A stretch of DNA of 64,000 nt from Flavobacterium sp. GT3R68 (GTDB taxonomy: Bacteria > Bacteroidota > Bacteroidia > Flavobacteriales > Flavobacteriaceae), in assembly GCF_007109225.1 (NCBI RefSeq), contig NZ_VJZK01000006.1, positions 1 to 64,000 of the forward strand, read 5' to 3'. Under the pieces are notes generated by a model. It was not told the DNA's origin. It made no database searches and saw only the letters and a program-made list of their open reading frames with translations. Within the stretch, counting starts at the first letter, position 1, and each line of letters starts with the position of its first letter. Position numbers and translations under genes: made by a program. Shown here in pieces: positions 16,127 to 24,886 of this stretch.

Positions 16127-16222
16127 ATGAAAAAGTCCCTGTTATTCAAATCTAAAGAGGATTTTCAGCGCATCAAAGCGGGCAAACAAAAAATTGGTGA
16201 AGAAACAACGAACCGGCTTTAG
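16127..16222 (+). CDS. possible 31-residue basic peptide
   Basis: A short frame starting MKKSLLFKSKEDFQRIKAGK, 11 nt after the upstream membrane gene. Lysine-rich and without a hydrophobic segment. Only its position in the operon supports it. Confidence 0.25.
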   Translation: MKKSLLFKSKEDFQRIKAGKQKIGEETTNRL

Positions 16223-16305
16223 TTCGGAAACCAGTAACCAAGTGGTAAGGCTTACCTAAATACCATTTTGTACATTTGGCTTTTTTAATTGTGAATTTAT
16301 AAGAT

Positions 16306-18012
16306 ATGAAGGTTATGAGGAATACCATTGCTGTCACATTTTTAGTATTGTTATCATTATTCACCTCTTGTACTGATGACCAATACGCTGTTCCTACCCT
16401 GGTAAACTTTCCAACCACGGGATTATTGGGCCAGCAATTAATGATTGAAGTACAAAATGTTCAGCCGGGCAGATTACAAGTCTTTTTTGATTCGGAAGAA
16501 GCCGAGGTACTTTATGTTTCCAATGACGAGATTATGGTCCTAATTCCCAGAACAATTACAAGAAATAACCCTACACTTAAGGTTATTGATTTGAATGAAA
16601 ATAAAACAATACTGAATACAACCTTTTCTTTAAAAACACCCGTAATCACCAGCTATAACACTGACAATGTAACTTTTAATGAAACGTTTATTATATACGG
16701 TGTAAATTTTGACATTCTTGAAGATTTTGTTTCAGTGACGGTTAACGATAAAAATGCAACCATTGTAAATGTTGCTTATGATCAGATCGAAGTACAGATT
16801 CCAAGTGAAATTACCGCATCGCAGTTGCAGGTCAAGGTAACAGCTCAACTTCAGGAAGTAACTTCAACTGTTGCGTTGCAGTTAAAAAACCCAGTTATTA
16901 CCGGCGTTCAAAATAATGTCGCCTGGATAAGAAGCGAATTGACAGTAGATGGCCAAAATTTCAATCCTAATTTTGAATTTGGAGAAGTATATATAAATGG
17001 TACCCGTTGTTATTATTCATCAACTAACAATCAGTTAAGCGTTACCATTCCTCCCGGACCTTATCAGGATTTTAAAATTACAAATGTTACCTATAAAACC
17101 GGTGGCCTGACTTACAGTTATGATTGTGATATTCCGATTCAGAATGATGCAATTATGGTCGATCATATCGATAATTCCAGATTGGACCATACCATCTTCG
17201 AGCACAACGGAAAAGCCTATCAATTTGTATCTGAATCAAACATTCTTAATCCTACTGCCCCTAAAATATACTCGCTGCTGGAATTTTCTCCCATAACAGA
17301 AAAATGGACCAAACTGACCTCTTATAATTATACAGGATTCTTAGCGGATGCCGTTTATGATGGAAGCGATACTGTTTATCTGTACAAATACCTATCCGGT
17401 TCAAATTCGTATACCCTGACAAAACTGAACATGAATACTTTTAACGAAGTGGGAATACCCTTGCCTTCCAGCGATAGGATTTACGGCCCGATTCTATTCG
17501 CTTATCAGGACAACCTCTATTTGTTAAGTGGCCTGAATAATACAAATGGAGTAGTTACCGTACGTGATCAGAAATACAAGTATTCATCATCATCTAATTC
17601 ATGGTCGCAATTATCAGATACTGCCTTTTCGGACCTGGCACCGGTTAGCGCATATGGTTCAGGAAAATGCAGTTATATGTTCGCCGGCAACAACATTTAT
17701 ATTTCCTATGGACTAAATAACAGAACCTATAAAATAAGCTCCAATCTTTCCGTGACTGATTACCAGCATATTTTTAGTTTTGAACATGCCAATGCAATTA
17801 TCGGCAAACAGCTTAACAACACCCAATATTTTTTTAATATAGTTACACAGGCGTCTATACCGGTGATTCAAGATAATCTGTTTGACTACGGTAATAGTTT
17901 TTTTACATTAAACAATGAAATTTATTACATCAAAAACAGTTGGACGGTGTACTACCAAAACACTTTTTATACTCAAAAATTAAGAAAACAAATTATAAAT
18001 GGACTTCTGTAA
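16306..18012 (+). CDS. lipoprotein with IPT/TIG domains and Kelch-like region
   Basis: 568 residues. Lipobox LFTSC puts the lipidated cysteine at about residue 22. Residues 30-290 hold three IPT/TIG-like Ig repeats (for example TSYNTDNVTFNETFIIYGVNF and ITGVQNNVAWIRSELTVDGQ, with YGVNF and DGQNF marking the strands). The second half (residues 300-560) has Kelch-like blades (YSLLEFSPITEKWTKL, KYKYSSSSNSWSQL). Likely an outer-membrane surface lipoprotein that binds glycans or proteins. Start at 16306 or 16315; both keep the lipobox. The next gene begins inside its last codons. Confidence 0.8.
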   Translation: MKVMRNTIAVTFLVLLSLFTSCTDDQYAVPTLVNFPTTGLLGQQLMIEVQNVQPGRLQVFFDSEEAEVLYVSNDEIMVLIPRTITRNNPTLKVIDLNENKTILNTTFSLKTPVITSYNTDNVTFNETFIIYGVNFDILEDFVSVTVNDKNATIVNVAYDQIEVQIPSEITASQLQVKVTAQLQEVTSTVALQLKNPVITGVQNNVAWIRSELTVDGQNFNPNFEFGEVYINGTRCYYSSTNNQLSVTIPPGPYQDFKITNVTYKTGGLTYSYDCDIPIQNDAIMVDHIDNSRLDHTIFEHNGKAYQFVSESNILNPTAPKIYSLLEFSPITEKWTKLTSYNYTGFLADAVYDGSDTVYLYKYLSGSNSYTLTKLNMNTFNEVGIPLPSSDRIYGPILFAYQDNLYLLSGLNNTNGVVTVRDQKYKYSSSSNSWSQLSDTAFSDLAPVSAYGSGKCSYMFAGNNIYISYGLNNRTYKISSNLSVTDYQHIFSFEHANAIIGKQLNNTQYFFNIVTQASIPVIQDNLFDYGNSFFTLNNEIYYIKNSWTVYYQNTFYTQKLRKQIINGLL

Positions 18013-19324
18013 AAAACAGTACCTGCTTATTATTTTTTTAGCACTCCTTTTGCTTGGATGCAGCAATGATGATGGTAGCAATGCATTAGAAATAAAAGTT
18101 ACCAATTTTCAAGCTTCTTACAATCAGGTTAAATTCAATTGGGAACTTACAAGACCCAATGGAATCATCATTGAAGATTTATTGGTTTACAGAATATCCA
18201 AAAACAGTGATACGGATTATCCTGTAGAACAGCTTGTGACAAATCTGCCTTCTAATGCAACAGAATTCATCGATAATAATATACCTTATAAAATAGACGT
18301 ATCTTATAAAATCAGAATCAATTATACAGATCAGAGAATACTACCCATAGTAAATGGAAGTTTAGAAAGCGAACCGCAAAAGTTTATTCGGGATATTGTA
18401 ATGTTTGACATGGTTCCTTTTCAGGTACAAAAAGATCCTTTTGAAGATAATGTGTTCCATATTATGGATCGAAGCGGTAATGGTGCTCTGAAAAGATACA
18501 ACAGTACGCAACAACAGATTACTAATACACGAGGATTTACTAATAGCTTCGCATTGAATAACAGGTTTCACATTGTAAACGGTACTGATATTTATGTAGC
18601 GGACACCCAAGGTAAAATTTCTAAAATAACTACAGCAAATTATCAATCTACAGCTACTTATTTCACCGCAATCAGTAATCGCTTAAATGCATTTGCTGTG
18701 GATGGCGATAGAATCTATTATCAGGATTATGATATATTGAAGTTTTATACCATGTCAAATGGGATGTCGGCGAGCACAGGTATTGGTAGTTCGGCTAACT
18801 ACATGGAACCATTAGGTGAGCATAACATCCTGTCGTGCTACGGTTCAGCAGCTGGTATCAGATATTATACGCCCACCAATTGCAATACCAATGACTGTAA
18901 TCCGGTTTATGGAATCAACAATTATGGACAAATATCAGCTCAGAATGTAATGGAGCCAAACCTATTTTCCTGGAATCCTACAAAATCAAAATTCATTTCC
19001 TCTATAGATGGCCGCGTATACAACATTTCAACCCTGCAGCAGGAAATAAAATTAAATAATATCACCGGCAAGAAATATTTTCAATTTGCGTTTGATGCTG
19101 ACAACAATATCTATGCAACAGTACAGGGTGAGAAAAAAATTCATAAGTTCAACTCAAGCTATGAACTCATTGAAACTATTGACACCAAATTATATCCTTT
19201 GTTTCCAATGGTTACGAGCACTGGAATAAGTGTCATCGGAAGCTATGAACCTGTTTCGTATTGGGGTAGTTCAACTGGGGAGAATTTTTATTTCAACGTA
19301 AAATGTGCTGTAGAAACATTTTAA
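17999..19324 (+). CDS. lipoprotein with Fn3-like and propeller-like domains
   Basis: 441 residues, lipobox LLLLGC with cysteine 21 followed by SNDDGSN. An Fn3-like domain spans about residues 30-130 (NFQASYNQVKFNWEL, YKIRINYTD). The rest resembles a beta-propeller with repeated Asp/Gly-rich turns (ADTQGKISKIT, AFAVDGDRIYYQD, FAFDADNNIYATV). It overlaps the upstream lipoprotein gene by 14 nt, so the two are translationally coupled and probably function as partners at the cell surface. Confidence 0.78.
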   Translation: MDFCKKQYLLIIFLALLLLGCSNDDGSNALEIKVTNFQASYNQVKFNWELTRPNGIIIEDLLVYRISKNSDTDYPVEQLVTNLPSNATEFIDNNIPYKIDVSYKIRINYTDQRILPIVNGSLESEPQKFIRDIVMFDMVPFQVQKDPFEDNVFHIMDRSGNGALKRYNSTQQQITNTRGFTNSFALNNRFHIVNGTDIYVADTQGKISKITTANYQSTATYFTAISNRLNAFAVDGDRIYYQDYDILKFYTMSNGMSASTGIGSSANYMEPLGEHNILSCYGSAAGIRYYTPTNCNTNDCNPVYGINNYGQISAQNVMEPNLFSWNPTKSKFISSIDGRVYNISTLQQEIKLNNITGKKYFQFAFDADNNIYATVQGEKKIHKFNSSYELIETIDTKLYPLFPMVTSTGISVIGSYEPVSYWGSSTGENFYFNVKCAVETF

Positions 19325-19350
19325 AACAGTCTCAAACACTAAAATAAAAA

Positions 19351-19929
19351 ATGAAAAACTTCAGCTTACTTTTGCTAACCACCCTGCTCCTATTTTCTTG
19401 CTCTTCAGATGATGCATCAGATGGAAATGGGTTTTACCTTGACGGTTCTTTAAAATCAACCAATCATGGCTATTCTGCTCATCAACCCCAAGCCTACGGG
19501 GCAGGATATGAACATATAATTATTCTTTCGGACGGAACTATAAACTCCGACTCTTTTGATATTAATTTCATTGAACATAACAATTACTCCAATAATACTT
19601 CTAACTTAATCAAACTAATTGTAAACTCTAAATCGTTAACTACTATTGAAGAAGGCACTTATACTTTGGATAACAGTCAGGGTGCCGGATATTTAAATAT
19701 GGTGTTTTTTTTAAGTGGAGTTACAGTAACTAATAATGTTTTAGAAGATTACAATTACGAATCCTATTCCGACAATGCTTCAGCACATAAAATAATTAGC
19801 GGCAGCCTTACAATTACCAAAACCGGAACCCGGTATAATCTGAACTATACGTTTCTACAAAACGAAGGTACTTCCATACAGGGCAGGTTTTCGGGAGAGT
19901 TAACTGAATTGCAATATAAATATTGGTAA
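19351..19929 (+). CDS. lipoprotein, unknown
   Basis: 192 residues with lipobox LLLFSC (cysteine 17) then SSDDASDGNG, a Bacteroidota lipoprotein export signal with acidic residues after the cysteine. The body is beta-rich and Asn/Ser-rich (YSNNTSNLIKLIVNSKS, HKIISGSLTITKTGTRYNLN). It follows the two coupled lipoprotein genes by 26 nt. No family named. Confidence 0.72.
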   Translation: MKNFSLLLLTTLLLFSCSSDDASDGNGFYLDGSLKSTNHGYSAHQPQAYGAGYEHIIILSDGTINSDSFDINFIEHNNYSNNTSNLIKLIVNSKSLTTIEEGTYTLDNSQGAGYLNMVFFLSGVTVTNNVLEDYNYESYSDNASAHKIISGSLTITKTGTRYNLNYTFLQNEGTSIQGRFSGELTELQYKYW

Positions 19930-19942
19930 CCCTACAGACCAG

Positions 19943-20473
19943 ATGAATCTCCCACCCTACGCCATTTTCCCAATTATTTCCGGTGAAAACATCTCGTTGC
20001 GACCAATTCTGACGTCGGACATTCCCGATATTATTGAGATTTCCTTTTATGATTCGGTCCAGGCCAAAACAGTGCTGCAGGCAACAGAAATGCAATCAAA
20101 AATCAACCGGGATTATGATAACGGCAACGCAATCCATTGGGGCATTGCAGAGAACACCACCAATTTCATTATTGGGACCTGCGGGTATTATCGGGGATTT
20201 GACAAGGAAACCGGAGAACTGGGCTGCGTTTTATTGCCGCAATTCAGGGGAAAGGGTTATATGACCGCTGCCATGCAATTAGCGATTGACTTCGGACTAA
20301 ACAACATGGGACTAAAACAGATTCGGGCCGTAACAACGAAGCAAAACACCAACGCCATTAAACTTTTGGAGCGCCTTCACTTTATAAAGATTTCGGACCT
20401 GTCGTATGACGAAATCGAATACGAATTACAGACAAAATCTTATATCACCAATTCAATACATCCCAAAAAATGA
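19943..20473 (+). CDS. GNAT acetyltransferase
   Basis: 176 residues with the Acetyltransf_3 pattern: ISGENISLRPILTSDIPDII, NFIIGTCGYYRGFDKETGE, then LLPQFRGKGYMTAAMQLAID (acetyl-CoA loop QFRGKG) and IRAVTTKQNTNAIKLLERLHF. Substrate unknown. Its stop overlaps the ATG of a truncated M50-like gene (ATGA), so the two were once coupled. Confidence 0.85.
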   Translation: MNLPPYAIFPIISGENISLRPILTSDIPDIIEISFYDSVQAKTVLQATEMQSKINRDYDNGNAIHWGIAENTTNFIIGTCGYYRGFDKETGELGCVLLPQFRGKGYMTAAMQLAIDFGLNNMGLKQIRAVTTKQNTNAIKLLERLHFIKISDLSYDEIEYELQTKSYITNSIHPKK

Positions 20474-20610
20474 ACTTGCATTTTGATAAGAAACTATTCC
20501 TTTACTTAAGCCTTGCTTTTATTGGCATGACCATTATTGGAACCGTTTCACATGAATGCGGTCACTTACTTTCGGCAAAATTGATGGGTTTCAATGCCAG
20601 GATAAATTAG
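20470..20610 (+). pseudogene. truncated M50-like membrane metallopeptidase
   Basis: A 46-residue frame begins MNLHFDKKLFLYLSLAFIGM, has one membrane segment, then TVSHECGHLLSAKLMGFNA with the zinc motif HECGH typical of M50 peptidases, and stops at once (INARIN region, TAG at 20608). Full-length relatives have several more membrane segments. The following bases, in another frame, carry an unrelated-looking coding fragment, so a deletion is likely. Confidence 0.6.
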
Positions 20611-20620
20611 TAAAGATGTG

Positions 20621-20773
20621 ATGGAAAGCGAATCACCCTTTAAGATCAGTTTTAAGTTTACAGATGAACGCCTCTCCTTGACTTTTCAGATGAAAGACTT
20701 AGATGACACAACGTTTATACTAAAAAAAAGTAAAAACAATTATGTATTCCGCTTCAAACATCCCCAAATATAG
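20621..20773 (+). pseudogene. C-terminal gene fragment
   Basis: A 50-residue frame (MESESPFKISFKFTDERLSL) shifted +1 relative to the truncated peptidase and open from inside it. It reads as a plausible beta-strand-rich C-terminus but has no recognisable start context. Probably the surviving 3' end of a gene whose middle was deleted. Confidence 0.35.
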
Positions 20774-20785
20774 GTACAGCAATAT

Positions 20786-20821
20786 CCTTAAATAAAGGAT
20801 AGTTTTCTTACTTATTTAAGG
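20786..20821 (+). terminator. 10-bp perfect inverted repeat
   Basis: CCTTAAATAA (20786-20795) and TTATTTAAGG (20812-20821) are exact complements separated by 16 nt. AT-rich; it may be a weak terminator or a protein site between the decayed genes. Confidence 0.35.
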
Positions 20822-20892
20822 TACTTTTACGAATTAGAAATAAATTAATCTCGAATGGCTAGTTAACAATTATTTAAAAAATAAAAAAACGA

Positions 20893-22029
20893 ATGAGCGA
20901 TAATACTAAATTTTTAGAATTTGCAGAATCTTTAAAACTTGTAAGAAAAACAGAATTGAAGATTTCATAGAGGATAAAAATATTGACGACATATATACCG
21001 ATTTACTCCCAAGTAATGGAGTAATAACTAAACTAAATTTGCCGAGAACAACAATTTTAGTTGGTAGAAAAGGTACAGGTAAATCAACTATATTCCAAAA
21101 ATCACAAAAAGATTTAATTTCAAATAGAAAATGTATTTCAATTTATATAGATGTAAAATCATTATACGACAATTCTACCCCTGAAATACCGGAAGAAGTT
21201 AAATCATTAAGTTCTGAATTATATAAATATTTAATCTATAGTAATTTAATTAAAGAAATAGTTATAGAAACCAAAAACAGACTTGATGATTTTGTTAAAG
21301 TATCCATTTTAAAAAAATTGTTAGGATTTGATTTAGATCAGATCGAACAAATCAATGAACAACTGGATGAAATCGAATCAACAATTAACGATGTTATAAA
21401 ACACATTGATGGCTCTTTAATTCAAACATTTAAGCAAACTAGTCAAAATGATAAGTCATCATCTGACAGTTTAAAATTGGATATTTCAAAAGACCCTAAA
21501 TTATCAGTAAAAAGTCAAGATTCGATAAATTCTTCGATAAAAACTGAATTTGAAAAGACACTTGTCAGTTATTTAGACATTAAAAAAAGTCTAATTTCAA
21601 AACTTAAAGAAATCAAGAATATACTGAATATTGACCATTTATACATATTCTTAGATGACTTTTCAGAAATCGATGAAGATGCACAGAAGATATTTATGGA
21701 TTGGTTTATAGCACCTTTAAATAATCTATCTGAAGATTTTGTGAAATTTAAAATTGCAGTATATCCAAACCGCTTTTATTATGGAAAATTAGATAATTCT
21801 AAAATTGATGAAATTTCATTAGAATTTTTTGATGCTTTTTACAGCTTTGAAAAACAAGTTGATATTTCAAAAATGGAAATGCTTGCATTAGATTATACGA
21901 AACGGTTGTTAAAAAAAAGACTAAATCTTTTTTTAGGATGTATATGGAATTGCTCACAAAGGAACCAAATTAGTAGTTGAAGTATTGAATATATTAAATA
22001 AAGAAATTGAAAAGGGACAAAAAATTTAA
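20893..22029 (+). pseudogene. frameshifted P-loop ATPase
   Basis: The reading frame is broken. The start MSDNTKFLEFAESLKLVRK (20893) shifts near 20945-20955, in an A-rich run, into the main frame with RIEDFIEDKNIDDIYTDLL and the Walker A motif GRKGTGKS (near 21066-21089), a Walker-B-like LYIFLDDFSEID, and then a second shift near 21930-21950 after which AHKGTKLVVEVLNILNKEIE reads in another frame to a stop at 22029. It resembles stand-alone AAA/KAP-like P-loop ATPases, often of accessory or defence origin. With two breaks it is almost certainly inactive unless the sequence is wrong. Confidence 0.7.
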
Positions 22030-22206
22030 CAACTTTGGCTTTCAAAAATTACATTTATAAATTGGGTGAGTAATACACTAATTGATCATCCCCACCTTCC
22101 AAACACCCCAATTTATCCCACAAAAACTCCAAAAACATTCTTAACACTCTGGTTTTTAAATATTTATATCGTTACTTTTATTAGCTAACAATATAAACAT
22201 CACACT

Positions 22207-22635
22207 ATGAAAAATCTAAAAGTATTGCTTTCAGCTATTGTACTGTCTCTAGCTTTTGGCGCTCAGGCTCAGGTGGAAACTAAAAAAACAACCACGACTA
22301 CGACCACAACACTTCCTGAATGGGGAGTTGCGGGAAGTAATGATGCCCGTTATTATTACATTCCGGACATAGAAACCTATTACGACGTTAAAAACAAAAA
22401 TTTTGTCTACATGAAAGACGGAACTTGGGCAAAAACAACCGAGTTGCCTGACACGTATAAAGATTATGATCTGTACAGCGGGTACAAAGTAGTGCTGGAT
22501 GACGAAGCAGAACCATATGGTGACTACGACAAAATGAAAGTGAAATATAACAAGGGATTCAAAGGTGAACCACAAAAAACCGTAAAGATTAAAAAAAGAA
22601 AAAACGGTACGGTTAAAATAAAAGAAACAGATTAA
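22207..22635 (+). CDS. secreted basic protein, unknown
   Basis: 142 residues with a cleavable signal (MKNLKVLLSAIVLSLAFGAQAQ, cut after about residue 22), a run of threonines (KKTTTTTTTTLPEW), an aromatic-rich mid region (YYYIPDIETYYDVKNKNFVYM), and a basic C-terminus (KTVKIKKRKNGTVKIKETD). Probably periplasmic or secreted. No family name recognised. A terminator follows directly. Confidence 0.75.
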   Translation: MKNLKVLLSAIVLSLAFGAQAQVETKKTTTTTTTTLPEWGVAGSNDARYYYIPDIETYYDVKNKNFVYMKDGTWAKTTELPDTYKDYDLYSGYKVVLDDEAEPYGDYDKMKVKYNKGFKGEPQKTVKIKKRKNGTVKIKETD

Positions 22636-22640
22636 ATGTA

Positions 22641-22664
22641 AAAGCCCCACAACAGTGGGGCTTT
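22641..22664 (+). terminator. rho-independent terminator
   Basis: AAAGCCCCAC, loop AACA, GTGGGGCTTT, T-rich tail; 6 nt after the stop of the secreted protein gene. Confidence 0.85.
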
Positions 22665-22708
22665 TCCTTGACTACTATAGTTCAATTGAATCATTGTCAC
22701 TAATATAA

Positions 22709-23130
22709 TGGTAAATGATGTTCCTAACGTGGTGAACCACGTCCCCAACGTGGTAAGCGGAGATACCTAACGTGGTCAACCACGTTCCCAAGCCCGGTTA
22801 CCACCCCTATCCACGTGGTTATCCACGTTCCCGACGTGGTGAACCACGTCCCCTAACGTGGTAAATGACGTCATCCAACGTGGCTCACCACGTCATACCA
22901 CGTAGTGAATGGCGTTCGGAACCCCATTTACCACCCCCATCCACGTGGTAAGCGGAGTTCTGGACGTGGTGAACCACGTCTCCTAACGTGGTAAATGGCG
23001 TTATCCAACGTGGCTCACCACGTCATACCACGTGGCGAACCTCTTTCCTGACGTGGAGAACCACCCCCACACACGTGGTTAGCGGAGTTCCGGACGTGGT
23101 GAACCACATCATACCACGTGGTTCACCACC
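22709..23130. repeat. tandem 21-22 bp palindromic repeat (CCACGTGG core)
   Basis: About 20 imperfect units of 21-22 bp, consensus near TGGTGAACCACGTCCCCTAACG, run head to tail. Each unit joint forms ACGTGG or CCACGTGG. Units also group into a higher-order period of about 130 bp: CCACCCC(T/C)ATCCACGTGG recurs at about 22801, 22931 and 23062, and GACGTGGTGAACCACGTC at about 22833 and 22963. The stretch is clearly richer in G+C than its flanks, and the mix of 21- and 22-bp units breaks any reading frame. It lies between the 3' ends of two convergent genes. Confidence 0.85.
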
Positions 23131-23226
23131 TTCTAAAAAACATCCGTTGAGTACAGAAGGGAATGGTCCCGTTCCATCGTATCTTCGACAGCCATCCGTC
23201 CCGATTACATCCCGGCAGGGAATAAA

Positions 23227-23257
23227 AAAGCCTGGAAGAAACTTTCTTCCAGGCTTT
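23227..23257 (-). terminator. terminator of the 164-residue protein gene
   Basis: AAAGCCTGGAAGAAA and TTTCTTCCAGGCTTT form a 15-bp stem with almost no loop. On the minus strand it is followed by a T run (AATAAAAAAG on the plus strand) and sits 25 nt after that gene's stop. It may also act on the plus strand. Confidence 0.75.
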
Positions 23258-23281
23258 AATAGTTGTCGTACCTCTTGGCTT

Positions 23282-23776
23282 TTAAAGGTTTGATTCCGCT
23301 TTCAGGGTTTGATTGGTAGTGTTGGTTCCACCTGAAAAGAATTGTGCAATTTCACCCGCTTTGGTTTCAAAACCCACCGCTTGTGTACCCGCTTTGTACT
23401 TGGCATAATCATAATCACTTAGGGCAGCGCGGTAATTATCCCAGTCATGAAGTATTTTGGCATTGTTCAAACCATCCAATAAACTCTGTAAACGTTGGAT
23501 ATTGGCCTGAAGAAAAGATCGCGTATCATAATCGTTCATGAACTCATTCCAGTCTACATCCGGACTGCTCAACGTCGGCTGACTGTCCCTGAAGTCTTTT
23601 ACTTTGTTGATAATAAGCTTGTTCTGTTCATTAACGCTCCCATACTGCTGGCGCTCTTCGGCTGAAAGATTAGCGAGTTTCGGGTTTAGGGCTACTTCTA
23701 ATGCACTCACTGCATTGCTTACGGTCGTTTTTTCTGCAGCATTGAAATACCTGCTGTCAAAATTGGTAAATGGCAT
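23282..23776 (-). CDS. helical protein beside the tandem repeat, unknown
   Basis: 164 residues, no signal, predicted almost all helical (SAEERQQYGSVNEQNKLIIN, LQANIQRLQSLLDGLNNAKI), starting MPFTNFDSRYFNAAEK. Mildly acidic and soluble. I recall similar proteins in flavobacteria but not a function. Its 3' end faces the palindromic tandem repeat 150 bp away. The start is the only sensible ATG, and its upstream region contains no other gene for 285 bp. Confidence 0.72.
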   Translation of the reverse strand: MPFTNFDSRYFNAAEKTTVSNAVSALEVALNPKLANLSAEERQQYGSVNEQNKLIINKVKDFRDSQPTLSSPDVDWNEFMNDYDTRSFLQANIQRLQSLLDGLNNAKILHDWDNYRAALSDYDYAKYKAGTQAVGFETKAGEIAQFFSGGTNTTNQTLKAESNL

Positions 23777-23974
23777 GTCATCGAATTTTATAATTAATAT
23801 CCTACAATTTTATAACAATAATTTTAACAGTGAAAATATTTTATACTTAATTTCCTACATATTATTAACAACCAAACGTTGATAAAAAAATGCGAAATCC
23901 ATAGGAAATTTGCCTCTACCGTCTTATGCTCTTCCTCCAAAATGAAATCTTCAAATTATTTTCAGGAAATTGCT

Positions 23975-24020
23975 TTGTATTTCAAAGTACTTTATTTAGC
24001 TTTGTAATTCAAAGTACTTT
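23975..24020 (+). promoter_or_regulatory. promoter with two AAAGTACTTT operators
   Basis: TTG at 23975-23977, 19 nt, then TAGCTTTG (-7) at 23997-24004. The palindrome AAAGTACTTT occurs at 23984-23993, between the two promoter boxes, and at 24011-24020, starting 6 nt after the -7 box. Both positions would block polymerase. The same motif with the same 6-nt spacing stands before the genes at 44941 and 45936. Confidence 0.75.
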
Positions 24021-24061
24021 AAAATAGATTAATTATTACTAACATCTAAAAAATAAAAAAC

Positions 24062-24361
24062 ATGAATACGATTATGGAAAATAACAAAAGACTCTTCGGC
24101 ATTGTGGTTACAGTAGCCGTTCTATTGATGATACCACTATTAGGAATGCTGTTCTCAGATCAGGTAAACTGGGGCGTAGAAGATTTTGTAGCTGCAGGTA
24201 TCCTGTTGCTCGGCACTGGTTTGGCGTGTGAAGCGGTCATGAGGACTGTAAAAACCCGGCAAAATCGTCTGATCCTTTGTGGTGTTATTTTAATAGCTCT
24301 CGCACTAATTTGGATAGAATTGGCGGTAGGTCTCTTCGGGACACGATTCGCGGGATCATAA
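24062..24361 (+). CDS. small three-helix membrane protein, probable regulon member
   Basis: 99 residues with three membrane segments (about 13-32, 43-57 and 70-93). A second ATG (24074) would give MENNKRLFG; both fit. No family name. Its promoter carries two AAAGTACTTT palindromes also found at the CreD-type locus near 45 kb, where a winged-helix regulator is encoded, so it is probably controlled by that regulator. Small membrane proteins like this often accompany envelope-stress genes, but that is inference. Confidence 0.75.
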   Translation: MNTIMENNKRLFGIVVTVAVLLMIPLLGMLFSDQVNWGVEDFVAAGILLLGTGLACEAVMRTVKTRQNRLILCGVILIALALIWIELAVGLFGTRFAGS

Positions 24362-24462
24362 TCAGCAGACAAAAGGACATCACATCAGACCTTATCAGTT
24401 GGTTCACATATAGGAAATAGTGATCTTGGGGACATCGATAGATAAATATTAAATCACAAAAA

Positions 24463-24873
24463 ATGGATAACGAGTTAATTCCCGAGAGAACTTGGTGGAA
24501 AAAAAATTGGAAATGGATCATCCCATTAGCCCTATTTATGGGGGTGGGCATGATTGTATTACTGTCCGCAAGCCTACATAATGAACCGAAGCACGAGATG
24601 GCTTTTGATAAAACTAAATGGAATACGAAGAATGATATGGGGTATGCCCACAGAAACGATATGCTAAACGATTTAATCATCAATAAAAAACTGAAGCGGT
24701 TGAAAAAAGAGGAAGTCCTGGAGATGCTTGGGTCGCCGGAACGAAGCGACAGTCAGTACCTTTTCTATAAAATATCTGAAAAGCGTATTGGTCTGTTCCC
24801 TTTGCATGTCAAAACCCTGGTCATCTTAATTTCAGCCGACACCACCGCAAATAAGGTGATGATTCACGAATAA
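24463..24873 (+). CDS. membrane-anchored protein with SmpA/BamE-like tail
   Basis: 136 residues with one membrane segment at about residues 18-37 (WIIPLALFMGVGMIVLLSAS) and an extracytoplasmic domain. The stretch LIINKKLKRLKKEEVLEMLGSPERSDSQYLFYKI resembles the SmpA/OmlA (BamE) helical start followed by a strand. That resemblance is modest. It may be in a transcript with the next gene (13 nt gap). Confidence 0.65.
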   Translation: MDNELIPERTWWKKNWKWIIPLALFMGVGMIVLLSASLHNEPKHEMAFDKTKWNTKNDMGYAHRNDMLNDLIINKKLKRLKKEEVLEMLGSPERSDSQYLFYKISEKRIGLFPLHVKTLVILISADTTANKVMIHE

Positions 24874-24886
24874 AACAAATAACCTT

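Noticed and set aside
22709..23130. CRISPR array or coding repeat (frame at 22988-23293)
   Set aside because: No unique spacers, and units of 21 and 22 bp alternate so no frame is kept; the frame found is a shadow of the repeat.
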